From NCBI GenBank assembly GCA_004356305.1, contig SMXJ01000085.1, positions 1-5,800 on the forward strand: a stretch of 5,800 nt of DNA. The letters are read 5' to 3'. The translations under genes were made by a program, and so were the position numbers. The notes beneath the pieces are model-generated. The model saw only the letters and a list, made by a program, of their open reading frames with translations, made no database searches and was not told where the DNA came from. The stretch comes from Bacteroidota bacterium. GTDB taxonomy: Bacteria > Bacteroidota > Bacteroidia > Flavobacteriales > Flavobacteriaceae. Shown here one piece after another: positions 1-5,176 of this stretch. Numbering within the stretch: position 1 is the stretch's first letter; each line of letters starts with the position of its first letter.

Positions 1-311
1 TAGAACCCATTGATATATTGCAGGACATGTACGATCAATTTCTAACTGTGACGGACTATGAATTGAAAAGTAAACTCAGGTTATACCCTAATCCCGTCAT
101 TGACGAGTTAATACTCAGCATAGACAACTCTGTGGTGTTGAAAGGTATTTCGGTGTATGATGTCAGTGGCAAACAAGTTATTCAACCGGATAATCTTGAA
201 GTTCATGATCTTAAACAGAAATTAAATGTATCACATCTGCCAAGTGGTATTTACTTCTTAAAAGTGGCGACCAATGAAGGAATAACTTCGCTTAAATTTG
301 TGAAACAATAA
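1..311 (+). CDS. C-terminal fragment of a T9SS-secreted protein (type A sorting domain), 5' truncated by the window edge
   Basis: The reading frame (codons from position 3) is open at the left edge and ends in TAA at 309-311, so only about 102 C-terminal residues are visible. A TTG at 18 is a possible start, but it lies inside continuing coding sequence and is not the true start. After a short linker the fragment shows the Por-secretion tail pattern: LYPNP (about residues 27-31), a central 'ISVYDVSGKQV' strand-turn-strand, then LPSGIYFLKV and a closing 'SLKFVKQ'. In this family the roughly 75-residue domain directs export through the type IX secretion system and is normally removed or attached to A-LPS at the cell surface. 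What the mature protein does lies upstream and cannot be told. The gene is the last of its transcript, since a strong terminator follows 22 nt after the stop. Confidence 0.9.
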   Translation, partial: EPIDILQDMYDQFLTVTDYELKSKLRLYPNPVIDELILSIDNSVVLKGISVYDVSGKQVIQPDNLEVHDLKQKLNVSHLPSGIYFLKVATNEGITSLKFVKQ

Positions 312-333
312 TTTTCATTCGTTTAAAAAATAT

Positions 334-365
334 AAAAACCTGTCAGACATTGATAGGTTTTTTTT
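334..365 (+). terminator. Rho-independent terminator after the T9SS-protein gene
   Basis: An 11-bp stem pairs 334-344 (AAAAACCTGTC) with 352-362 (GATAGGTTTTT), with one G-U pair, around a 7-nt loop (AGACATT). The right arm runs into eight consecutive T residues (358-365). It starts 22 nt past the stop at 311. The A-run on the left arm also makes it usable in the opposite direction, but no gene approaches from the right. Confidence 0.88.
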
Positions 366-435
366 AGGCGAATGTTCTCGAATATTACAAGAAAGAAATG
401 GAAAATATCTATTTTGTTGAATTAAATTACTCATC

Positions 436-1032
436 ATGACCGACGCGAAAAAAGTTGGCGCATATATTGTAAAACACAAAAAATGGGGTGTTCAATTACA
501 GCAATTACGGGATCTCTTTCACAAAACCGAACTCAAAGAAGAAGTAAAATGGGGAGCCCCCAGCTATTCGCTTAACGGCAAGTTGATAGCGGGCATGGCC
601 GGCTTTAAAAATCATTGTGCCATTTGGTTTCATCAAGGGGTATTTCTGAAAGATCCGAACAAAAAACTCATAAATGCTCAGGAGGGAACTACCAGGGGTT
701 TACGTCAATGGCGTTTTGAAGAGGGCGATACTGTTGAAGCAGATCTTGTACTTCAATACATCCGTGAATCGATTGAAAATAACCTTGCCGGCAAAAAAAT
801 TAAACCTCAACGTAAAAAGGGCGTAGTGATACCACCTTATTTGAAGGCAGCCTTTTCATCTAATTCAAAGTTTGAGAATGCCTTTCATCAATTAACACCA
901 GGAAAACAGCGTGAGTACGCCGGTCATATCGGTGAGGCAAAACAAGAAGCCACAAAACAAAGTCGATTGGAAAAAATAATTCCTATGATCATTGAAGGAA
1001 AGGGTCTGCACGACAAATACAAAAACTGCTGA
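436..1032 (+). CDS. YdeI/OmpD-associated family protein (DUF1801 + OmdA domains)
   Basis: The product has 198 aa, is predicted cytoplasmic, and shows no signal peptide or membrane segment. Residues about 18-112 fit the DUF1801 (YdhG/frataxin-like) fold, with the stretch 'EVKWGAPSYSLNGKLIAGMA' (36-55), then 'HCAIWFHQG' (60-68) and 'TRGLRQWRF' (86-94). Residues about 132-195 fit the OmdA/YdeI C-terminal domain: it opens with 'IPPYLKAAF', includes 'FHQLTPGKQREYAGHI', and ends in a basic helical 'SRLEKIIPMIIEGKGLH'. The two-domain order and length are usual for this family. Its biochemical role is unsettled: B. subtilis YdeI and relatives have been linked to resistance to cationic peptides or bacteriocins, and the DUF1801 fold has been suggested to bind iron. 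ATG 436 is the natural start, with no Shine-Dalgarno sequence, as is normal in Bacteroidota. It stands alone: a terminator lies upstream and 104 bp separate it from the next gene. Confidence 0.85.
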   Translation: MTDAKKVGAYIVKHKKWGVQLQQLRDLFHKTELKEEVKWGAPSYSLNGKLIAGMAGFKNHCAIWFHQGVFLKDPNKKLINAQEGTTRGLRQWRFEEGDTVEADLVLQYIRESIENNLAGKKIKPQRKKGVVIPPYLKAAFSSNSKFENAFHQLTPGKQREYAGHIGEAKQEATKQSRLEKIIPMIIEGKGLHDKYKNC

Positions 1033-1136
1033 CCCGGGCCTGATCATTTTTTGGGAATGATAGTTGATACTTCTTGGTTCTAAGTGTTAAGTTAACTCAG
1101 CACAAATCATTATTCTATTAATTAAAAATTCATTCT

Positions 1137-1526
1137 ATGAAAACAGATCCTTACACCAAGACCATATTGACCATTATCGCGATTTGTTTAACAATCAATG
1201 CAGTGCAACAGCTGGATATTATTCCTTCGGTTTATGCTACAGAAGAAAACAAACATGCCACCTTAGATCTGGCACCATTCACCGAAATTATCGATGTTCG
1301 CATAGTCGACATCAATACCTATGATGAACTGAATGTAAACATAAAAAGTGTGGATACCTACGACGAATTAAAAGTGAATATAAAAAGTATCGATACCAGC
1401 GATGAATTGGACGTGAATATAAAAAGTATCGATACCAGCGATGAATTGGACGTGAACATCGATGAAATTGGTGGAATTTGGGTGAAATCCGGCGGTCCTA
1501 TTCCGGTTACCATAAGACAGCAATAG
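1137..1526 (+). CDS. Small exported or membrane-anchored protein with 13-residue tandem repeats, function unknown
   Basis: This 129-aa product is not one I can assign to a characterised family. Residues 9-23 form a hydrophobic helix after a short basic/polar start (MKTDPYTK). The segment 'SVYA' at 31-34 has V at -3 and A at -1, so it could be a signal-peptidase site; otherwise the helix is a membrane anchor with the rest outside the cytoplasm. Residues 54-105 are four tandem 13-mers of the form V-N-I-K-S-(V/I)-D-T-(Y/S)-D-E-L-x, with a partial fifth (VNIDEI, 106-111). The C-terminus is 'GGIWVKSGGPIPVTIRQQ'. Alternating V/I in each unit suggests a beta strand followed by an acidic turn (D-T-x-D-E-L), so a repetitive beta structure or calcium-binding acidic surface is possible; this is inference. 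No cysteine lies in the mature part, so there is no lipobox. It converges on ndh with a 17-bp gap. No clear promoter is visible in 1033-1136. Confidence 0.8.
   Translation: MKTDPYTKTILTIIAICLTINAVQQLDIIPSVYATEENKHATLDLAPFTEIIDVRIVDINTYDELNVNIKSVDTYDELKVNIKSIDTSDELDVNIKSIDTSDELDVNIDEIGGIWVKSGGPIPVTIRQQ
1296..1469 (+). repeat. In-frame 39-bp tandem repeat array (four full units plus a partial fifth)
   Basis: Units lie at 1296-1334, 1335-1373, 1374-1412 and 1413-1451, with a partial at 1452-1469, each encoding 13 residues. Units 3 and 4 (1374-1412 and 1413-1451) are identical over all 39 bases. Unit 2 differs at several sites, and unit 1 is recognisable mainly at protein level (VRIVDINTYDELN). 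The gradient from diverged to identical suggests the newest duplication is at the 3' end. Because 39 is a multiple of three, gain or loss of a unit keeps the frame. Confidence 0.92.
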
Positions 1527-1543
1527 TAATTATTGAATTGCCC

Positions 1544-2833
1544 TTACCGGATAGAAGAACGACTCTTTTTAAAGGGCCGAATGATCAACCTTGCGGCACG
1601 GTCGTATTTGATATAATTATAGGTCCAATTCAGGAATGTAACGGCGCGATTACGAAATCCCACCAAAAACCACAGATGTACGAACATCCATATAAACCAG
1701 GCGAAGGCTCCCGCAAAATGCATGTTCTTGACGTCAACAACAGCCTTGTTTCTACCAATTGTGGCCATGGTACCTTTATCAAAATAGGTGAAAGGGGTCA
1801 TTTCCTTCCCTATTAATTGCTTCCGCAAATTTCTGGCAAGATGCCTACCTTGTTGAATAGCCGGCTGCGCAACTTGTGGATGCCCTTCGGGATATTTTGC
1901 AGTCGTCATAAATGCGATATCGCCAAGGGCAAAAATATGTTCGTACCCAATAATTCGGTTGAAAGGATCCACTTTGTAGCGGTTCATTTTATCCATCAAA
2001 GATTCTCCATCGATCCCAAGCACAGGTGCTCCCGTGACCCCTGCAGCCCAAATAAACGTCTCAGTTTCAAGATAACTGCCGTCATTTACCGTGACTCTGG
2101 AACCGTCATAATCGCTCACATAGGCATTTAAATGAATTATAACTCCCAGTTTTTCTAGAAACCGGTGTGCTTTCGTTGACGCGCTTTCGCTCATAAGAGA
2201 CAACACCCGATTTGCCCCTTCCAATAAATGTACTTGCATTTCTTCTTCTCGAAGTGCCGGATAGTCGTTCACCAAAATTCCTTTACGGAATTCTGCCAAA
2301 GCACCTGCCAATTCAACTCCTGTAGGTCCTGCTCCCGCGATAACAAAATTCAAAAGACGCTTTCGCTGAAAAGGATCTTCAGTGAGATCGGCCTTTTCTA
2401 TATTCTGAAGTATAAGACTGCGAATATTCAAAGCCTGAGGAATATTCTTCATGGGCATACTATAGTCTTCTATATTTTGGTTATTGAAGAAATTAGTTCT
2501 TGTCCCCGTTGCCAGAACCAAATGATCAAAGGATAAGTTACCGATCGAGGTTTGAACTTCGTTATTTTGAGTATCTATGTGTTCGACCTCAGCCAAACGG
2601 AAATGAAAATCTTTATTTTTTCTGAAAATCTTCCGAAGTGGATATGCTATAGAATCAGGTTCTAATGCCGCCGTTGAAACTTGATATAATAAGGGCTGAA
2701 ATGTGTGATAATTATGACGGTCAAAAAGCACGATCTGCACGTTTGTCCTCTTCATTTTTTTGATAAAGCAAATGCCTGCAAATCCGCCACCCACAACAAC
2801 AATTCTGGGTTTTTGGGTATCCGGAATATTCAT
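1544..2833 (-). CDS. ndh: Type II NADH:quinone oxidoreductase (NDH-2), FAD-dependent
   Basis: The 429-aa product is of usual NDH-2 length. These single-subunit enzymes sit on the inner face of the cytoplasmic membrane and pass electrons from NADH via FAD to the quinone pool (menaquinone in this phylum) without pumping protons. An N-terminal FAD-binding Rossmann motif reads 'VVVGGGFAG' (12-20) and is followed by 'TFQPLLYQV' (44-52). The second dinucleotide site is 'IAGAGPTGVELAG' (165-177), with acidic E205 closing its second strand, as expected for NADH rather than NADPH. 'ATGTRTN' (108-114) and 'ALGDIA' (302-307) are the second FAD signatures. 'AQPAIQQG' (322-329) is the quinone-site motif, and 'ATIGRNKAV' follows. 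The C-terminus carries aromatic, amphipathic membrane-binding segments (about 376-408, 'FAWFIWMFVHLWFLVGF') and a basic tail. ATG 2833 is the only start ahead of the Rossmann motif. It is divergent from the sigma factor gene. Confidence 0.93.
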   Translation of the reverse strand: MNIPDTQKPRIVVVGGGFAGICFIKKMKRTNVQIVLFDRHNYHTFQPLLYQVSTAALEPDSIAYPLRKIFRKNKDFHFRLAEVEHIDTQNNEVQTSIGNLSFDHLVLATGTRTNFFNNQNIEDYSMPMKNIPQALNIRSLILQNIEKADLTEDPFQRKRLLNFVIAGAGPTGVELAGALAEFRKGILVNDYPALREEEMQVHLLEGANRVLSLMSESASTKAHRFLEKLGVIIHLNAYVSDYDGSRVTVNDGSYLETETFIWAAGVTGAPVLGIDGESLMDKMNRYKVDPFNRIIGYEHIFALGDIAFMTTAKYPEGHPQVAQPAIQQGRHLARNLRKQLIGKEMTPFTYFDKGTMATIGRNKAVVDVKNMHFAGAFAWFIWMFVHLWFLVGFRNRAVTFLNWTYNYIKYDRAARLIIRPFKKSRSSIR

Positions 2834-2843
2834 AAATTTGTAT

Positions 2844-2875
2844 TGTAACGCAAAATTACGACAACACGAGTCTAA
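2844..2875 (+). promoter_or_regulatory. Candidate ECF-type promoter for the sigma factor gene (TGTAAC ... GTCTAA)
   Basis: TGTAAC at 2844-2849 resembles an ECF -35 (AAC core), and GTCTAA at 2870-2875 resembles the -10 of RpoE-like sigma factors. The 20-nt spacing is somewhat longer than usual. Transcription would start near 2882 and leave a leader of about 75 nt. If right, the sigma factor would transcribe its own gene. A second TGTAAC at 2907-2912 lacks an obvious matching -10. This is a reading by eye. Confidence 0.28.
2851..2858 (-). promoter_or_regulatory. Candidate Bacteroidota promoter -7 element for ndh
   Basis: Read on the minus strand this is TAATTTTG, an exact match to the Bacteroidota -7 consensus TAnnTTTG. 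It lies 17 nt before the ndh start codon, which would give a leader of roughly 10-13 nt. No TTG is seen at the expected -33 distance; only T-rich sequence (TTTTTA/TTTTAG on the minus strand) is present, so support rests on the -7 box and its position. Confidence 0.45.
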
Positions 2876-2957
2876 AAGGGTAAAAAGTCGTTATTTTTAT
2901 GAAATTTGTAACAAAACAAATCAGTAACCCACTAATCAAACAGCTAACGAAAAAACA

Positions 2958-3452
2958 TTGACCAAAGAACTCGAACATAGTTTCGTAAACCAACTTGAGC
3001 AGAATCAAAACATCGTGCACAAAATATGCAGGTTATATACCAATAACAGTGATGCGCACAATGACTTGTTTCAGGAAATAACCATACAGTTGTGGCGTGC
3101 CTATCCTAAATTCAGGGGTGATTCTAAGTTTAGTACCTGGATGTACAGAGTGGCATTGAACACAGCAATTACCTTGTACAGAAAAAGCAAACGCAAGGTT
3201 AATACTCAAGATTTTGAAGGGGTGAGTTTTAAAATAGCATCTGAAGAATACGACAGTTCATATGAAGACCAATTGAATTTGATGTACGATGCAGTGAAAA
3301 AATTAAACGATATTGACAAGGCTTTGGTCTTCCTGTATTTAGAAAATAAGAATTACAAGGAAATCGCGACAACTCTGGGTATTACAGAAGTGAATTCCAG
3401 AGTAAAAATGAATCGAATAAAAGAAAAGTTAAGAATCATATTGAACCCATAA
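2958..3452 (+). CDS. ECF-type RNA polymerase sigma factor (sigma-70 family), TTG start
   Basis: The 164-aa product consists only of regions 2 and 4, as in ECF (group 4) sigma factors, which guide RNA polymerase to stress or envelope regulons. Region 2 spans about 9-78: 'DLFQEITIQLWRAYPKFRG' (36-54) is the core-binding helix and 'KFSTWMYRVALNTAITLYRK' (57-76) the -10 recognition helix. After an acidic linker (about 82-105), region 4 spans 108-162, with 'LVFLYLENKNYKEIATTLGI' (123-142) and the helix-turn-helix end 'TEVNSRVKMNRIKEKLR' (143-159). The start is TTG at 2958: upstream in frame there is no ATG or GTG before the stop at 2925-2927, and the first internal Met that could replace it (M62) lies beyond most of region 2. 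It is followed after 3 nt by a membrane protein gene, which suggests an operon in which that protein controls it. The target regulon is unknown. Confidence 0.92.
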   Translation: MTKELEHSFVNQLEQNQNIVHKICRLYTNNSDAHNDLFQEITIQLWRAYPKFRGDSKFSTWMYRVALNTAITLYRKSKRKVNTQDFEGVSFKIASEEYDSSYEDQLNLMYDAVKKLNDIDKALVFLYLENKNYKEIATTLGITEVNSRVKMNRIKEKLRIILNP

Positions 3453-3455
3453 ACC

Positions 3456-4088
3456 ATGGATCAACTAGAATCATTAAAAAAAGAATGGCAATCGCAGGAA
3501 CAAGATTTCCCCAAATTGACCTACAAGGACATTTATCCCATGCTACTGAAGAAGTCTTCTTCTATAGTCAAATGGATCGTTGTTATAAGCATATGCGAGA
3601 TATCGTTTTGGACCCTACTTTCCTTTTTTATTCCTGAATCCAGCAAGGAATTTAATAACGAAATGGGATTGCAAACCACATTCCTGATCATCAATATCTT
3701 CAATTACGCTGTTGTTGTGGTATTCATCTATTTATTTTGGAAAAACTACAAAAAAATTCAAGTAACTAATTCTATCAAAACCCTTATGGGGAATATTCTG
3801 CGTACCCGAAAAACGGTCCATTACTTTGTGTATTATAACATTGGTATGGCAGCGATTTTGATGATTGGTATGAATTTGTATTACTATTTTAACAAAAAAA
3901 CCTTAAGTACCATCCTTAGAAATGATGATAACTTTGGTAGCATGCCCGCGGAAACATTCATCGGTGTGAATATTATTGCCGGGATTATATTAATTGGTTT
4001 GCTGATACTGTTCTACTGGGTGATCTACGGACTTCTACTAAGAAGGCTGAAAAGAAATTACAAGGAGTTAAAAAAAATCGAAGAATAA
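3456..4088 (+). CDS. Four-helix integral membrane protein, putative anti-sigma partner
   Basis: The 210-aa product has no enzymatic motif. A charged, soluble N-terminus of about 37 residues ('LESLKKEWQSQEQDF' at 4-18) precedes four predicted membrane helices at about 38-59, 73-95, 121-145 and 169-195. Positive charges (KNYKK at 96-100, RTRK at 116-119, RRLKR at 196-200) put the N- and C-termini and the central loop on the cytoplasmic side. The C-terminal tail is strongly charged (KELKKIEE). Its ATG lies 3 nt after the sigma factor stop, so the two are almost surely cotranscribed and translationally linked. By analogy with other ECF operons it may hold the sigma factor at the membrane through its N-terminus. 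It shows neither a FecR-type periplasmic domain nor a visible HxxxCxxC zinc motif, so it is not a standard anti-sigma. From memory, similar flavobacterial proteins are sometimes labelled 'beta-carotene monooxygenase', a name the sequence does not support. Confidence 0.82.
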   Translation: MDQLESLKKEWQSQEQDFPKLTYKDIYPMLLKKSSSIVKWIVVISICEISFWTLLSFFIPESSKEFNNEMGLQTTFLIINIFNYAVVVVFIYLFWKNYKKIQVTNSIKTLMGNILRTRKTVHYFVYYNIGMAAILMIGMNLYYYFNKKTLSTILRNDDNFGSMPAETFIGVNIIAGIILIGLLILFYWVIYGLLLRRLKRNYKELKKIEE

Positions 4089-4095
4089 AAGTTTA

Positions 4096-4899
4096 TTAAT
4101 ATCTCCATTGCCTTTGTTGGTTTAACTCTGCTTCCTTTTTAAGTTCTTTCTGCGAAATTACTTTTAAGAACGAGGGATGCTGTTCAATGGCATATTCCAG
4201 TTTTTCTACAATTTGATCCATAGAATCATTCTCATAGTCAATATCCAATGGCTGTTTGATCTCCATGGATTGTAGGATTCCACGCTTTTTAATGCGCAAT
4301 CCTTTTTTGTCGAATGAACGTCTAAATCCATCGATCACTATAGGGACCACTATGGGTTTGTTTTTCTTAATAATATGAGCTGTGCCTCTGCGTATGGGTT
4401 TCCAAGGTTTTGTAGTTCCCTGCGGAAATGTGATCACCCAACCATCTTTCAAGGCCTTAGAAATGTTACTAACGTCACTCATTTTCACTTGCCGGTTTAT
4501 ATCTTTCCCCTCTGATCTCCAGGTTCGTTCAATACTCACCGACCCCGCGTAGGCCATTATTTTTGCAAACAACCCGGCTTGCATGGTCTCTTTCGCCGCG
4601 ACAAAATATATGTTGAGTTTGGGTTTCCACAGATAACCTATGTTCTTTATACTGTCAGTTCTTCCGCTTAAGCTGGCGTTGAAAACATGGAACATCGCTA
4701 CTACATCGGCAAAATAAGTCTGGTGATTGGAGACGAACAGGACATTAGTATCCGGAAGATCTTTGATGATCTCACTGCCTTCAATTTTTAGTTGGTTAAA
4801 GCCCTTGAATCGACGGTGGGTAATAGCCCCCATAATTCTAATAAGCCAACATTTTAAAAACAGTATATGTCCAAATGGATTTTCCTTAAAAAGCCCCAT
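4096..4899 (-). CDS. PlsC-like lysophospholipid acyltransferase (1-acylglycerol-3-phosphate acyltransferase family)
   Basis: The 267-aa product is of usual length for PlsC-type enzymes, which transfer a fatty acyl group to lysophosphatidate or related lipids at the cytoplasmic membrane. A hydrophobic N-terminal stretch (about 10-26) could anchor it. The conserved blocks appear in order: block I 'VSNHQTYFADV' (56-66), block II 'GSVSIERTWRSEG' (119-131), block III 'FPQGTTKPWKP' (158-168) and block IV 'IVVPIVIDGFRRSF' (183-196). Two are unusual. Block I has five residues between His59 and Asp65 where HX4D is typical, and block III has Gln160 where most members have Glu (EGT). The rest is well conserved, so I regard it as an active but divergent subfamily rather than a decayed gene. 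The substrate may be another lysolipid or an aminolipid. The tail (about 249-267) is charged and probably helical. It converges on the membrane protein gene with only 7 bp between stops. Confidence 0.88.
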   Translation of the reverse strand: MGLFKENPFGHILFLKCWLIRIMGAITHRRFKGFNQLKIEGSEIIKDLPDTNVLFVSNHQTYFADVVAMFHVFNASLSGRTDSIKNIGYLWKPKLNIYFVAAKETMQAGLFAKIMAYAGSVSIERTWRSEGKDINRQVKMSDVSNISKALKDGWVITFPQGTTKPWKPIRRGTAHIIKKNKPIVVPIVIDGFRRSFDKKGLRIKKRGILQSMEIKQPLDIDYENDSMDQIVEKLEYAIEQHPSFLKVISQKELKKEAELNQQRQWRY

Positions 4900-5176
4900 A
4901 AAGTATCGATTGTCCCGATCATGTTATCTCGGTAAGCATCCGGATTACAAAATCGGGTGGTAAAGATACTAAAATAAATAGCCCGATTCAATTGTTGTAG
5001 GATTTCATTTAATTAATTGAAGGCCATTAAAATAGCTGTTAAACGCAATATTTATGCCTTAATCATACCGTCAATTCGATCAAATTTGCACCTAAATAAC
5101 GGCTAATCGAGACCGATCCTTCAATCCTTCGCCAGACCTTAGCGATTGCCTGAAATTGAACTTTCGGTGAAACCAA
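4900..5176. other. Non-coding gap between the Nudix and acyltransferase genes
   Basis: No convincing coding region lies in these 277 bp on either strand, and no tRNA-like sequence was found. The leftmost part (4900-4960) is the presumed leader of the acyltransferase mRNA. It holds CCCGAT (4914-4919) and its complement ATCGGG (4952-4957); a second CCCGAT lies at 4982-4987, so ATCGGG could pair with either. TTAATTAA (about 5010-5017) is a palindrome. No T-tract terminator for the Nudix gene is seen. Confidence 0.6.
4961..4991 (-). promoter_or_regulatory. Candidate promoter for the acyltransferase gene
   Basis: On the minus strand TTG (4991-4989) is followed after 20 nt by TATCTTTA (4968-4961), which matches the Bacteroidota TTG / TAnnTTTG promoter with one mismatch (final G to A). 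Spacing is within the range reported for the phylum. Transcription would begin about 55 nt before the start codon at 4899. Confidence 0.38.

Larger units (their letters stand above)
2843..2912 (+). repeat. Two TTGTAAC direct repeats in the divergent promoter region
   Basis: TTGTAAC occurs at 2843-2849 (followed by GCAAAA) and at 2906-2912 (followed by AAAAC). The start-to-start distance is 63 bp, close to six helical turns, so bound proteins would lie on the same face of the DNA. Both copies are in the 124-bp gap between ndh and the sigma factor gene. They may be -35 elements or operator half-sites. Confidence 0.5.

Noticed and set aside
404..418. TATTTTG before the YdeI-like gene as a -7 promoter element
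   Set aside because: It is one base shorter than TAnnTTTG, and no TTG sits at a suitable -33 position.
1043..1061. ATCATT / AATGAT inverted repeat after the YdeI-like gene, as a terminator
   Set aside because: The stem is only 6 bp and AT-rich, the T residues are in the loop, and no T-tract follows.
1296..1469. Regular 39-bp repeats considered as a CRISPR-like array
   Set aside because: The units are directly adjacent without spacers, and all keep one reading frame inside a coding gene.
1502..1551. TCCGGT ... ACCGGA inverted repeat spanning the convergent ends of the repeat-protein gene and ndh, as a bidirectional terminator
   Set aside because: The stem is 6 bp with a loop of about 38 nt, both arms lie in coding sequence and no T-run is present; probably chance.
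1478..2536. Plus-strand open frames at about 1478-1816, 1817-2131 and 2228-2536
   Set aside because: They lie antisense to ndh, which is supported by complete FAD, NAD and quinone motifs. Their translations show no domain-like pattern.
4901..4910. AAGTATCGAT shared with the 39-bp repeat units (for example 1385-1394)
   Set aside because: A 10-base match in AT-rich DNA with different context (leader versus coding repeat); taken as coincidence.
4727..4963. Plus-strand open frame of 78 codons
   Set aside because: It is mostly antisense to the start of the acyltransferase gene, and no recognisable protein feature or promoter supports it.
5081..5088. CAAATTTG as a plus-strand -7 element
   Set aside because: It has one mismatch and no -33 partner, and it would only drive transcription antisense to the Nudix gene.
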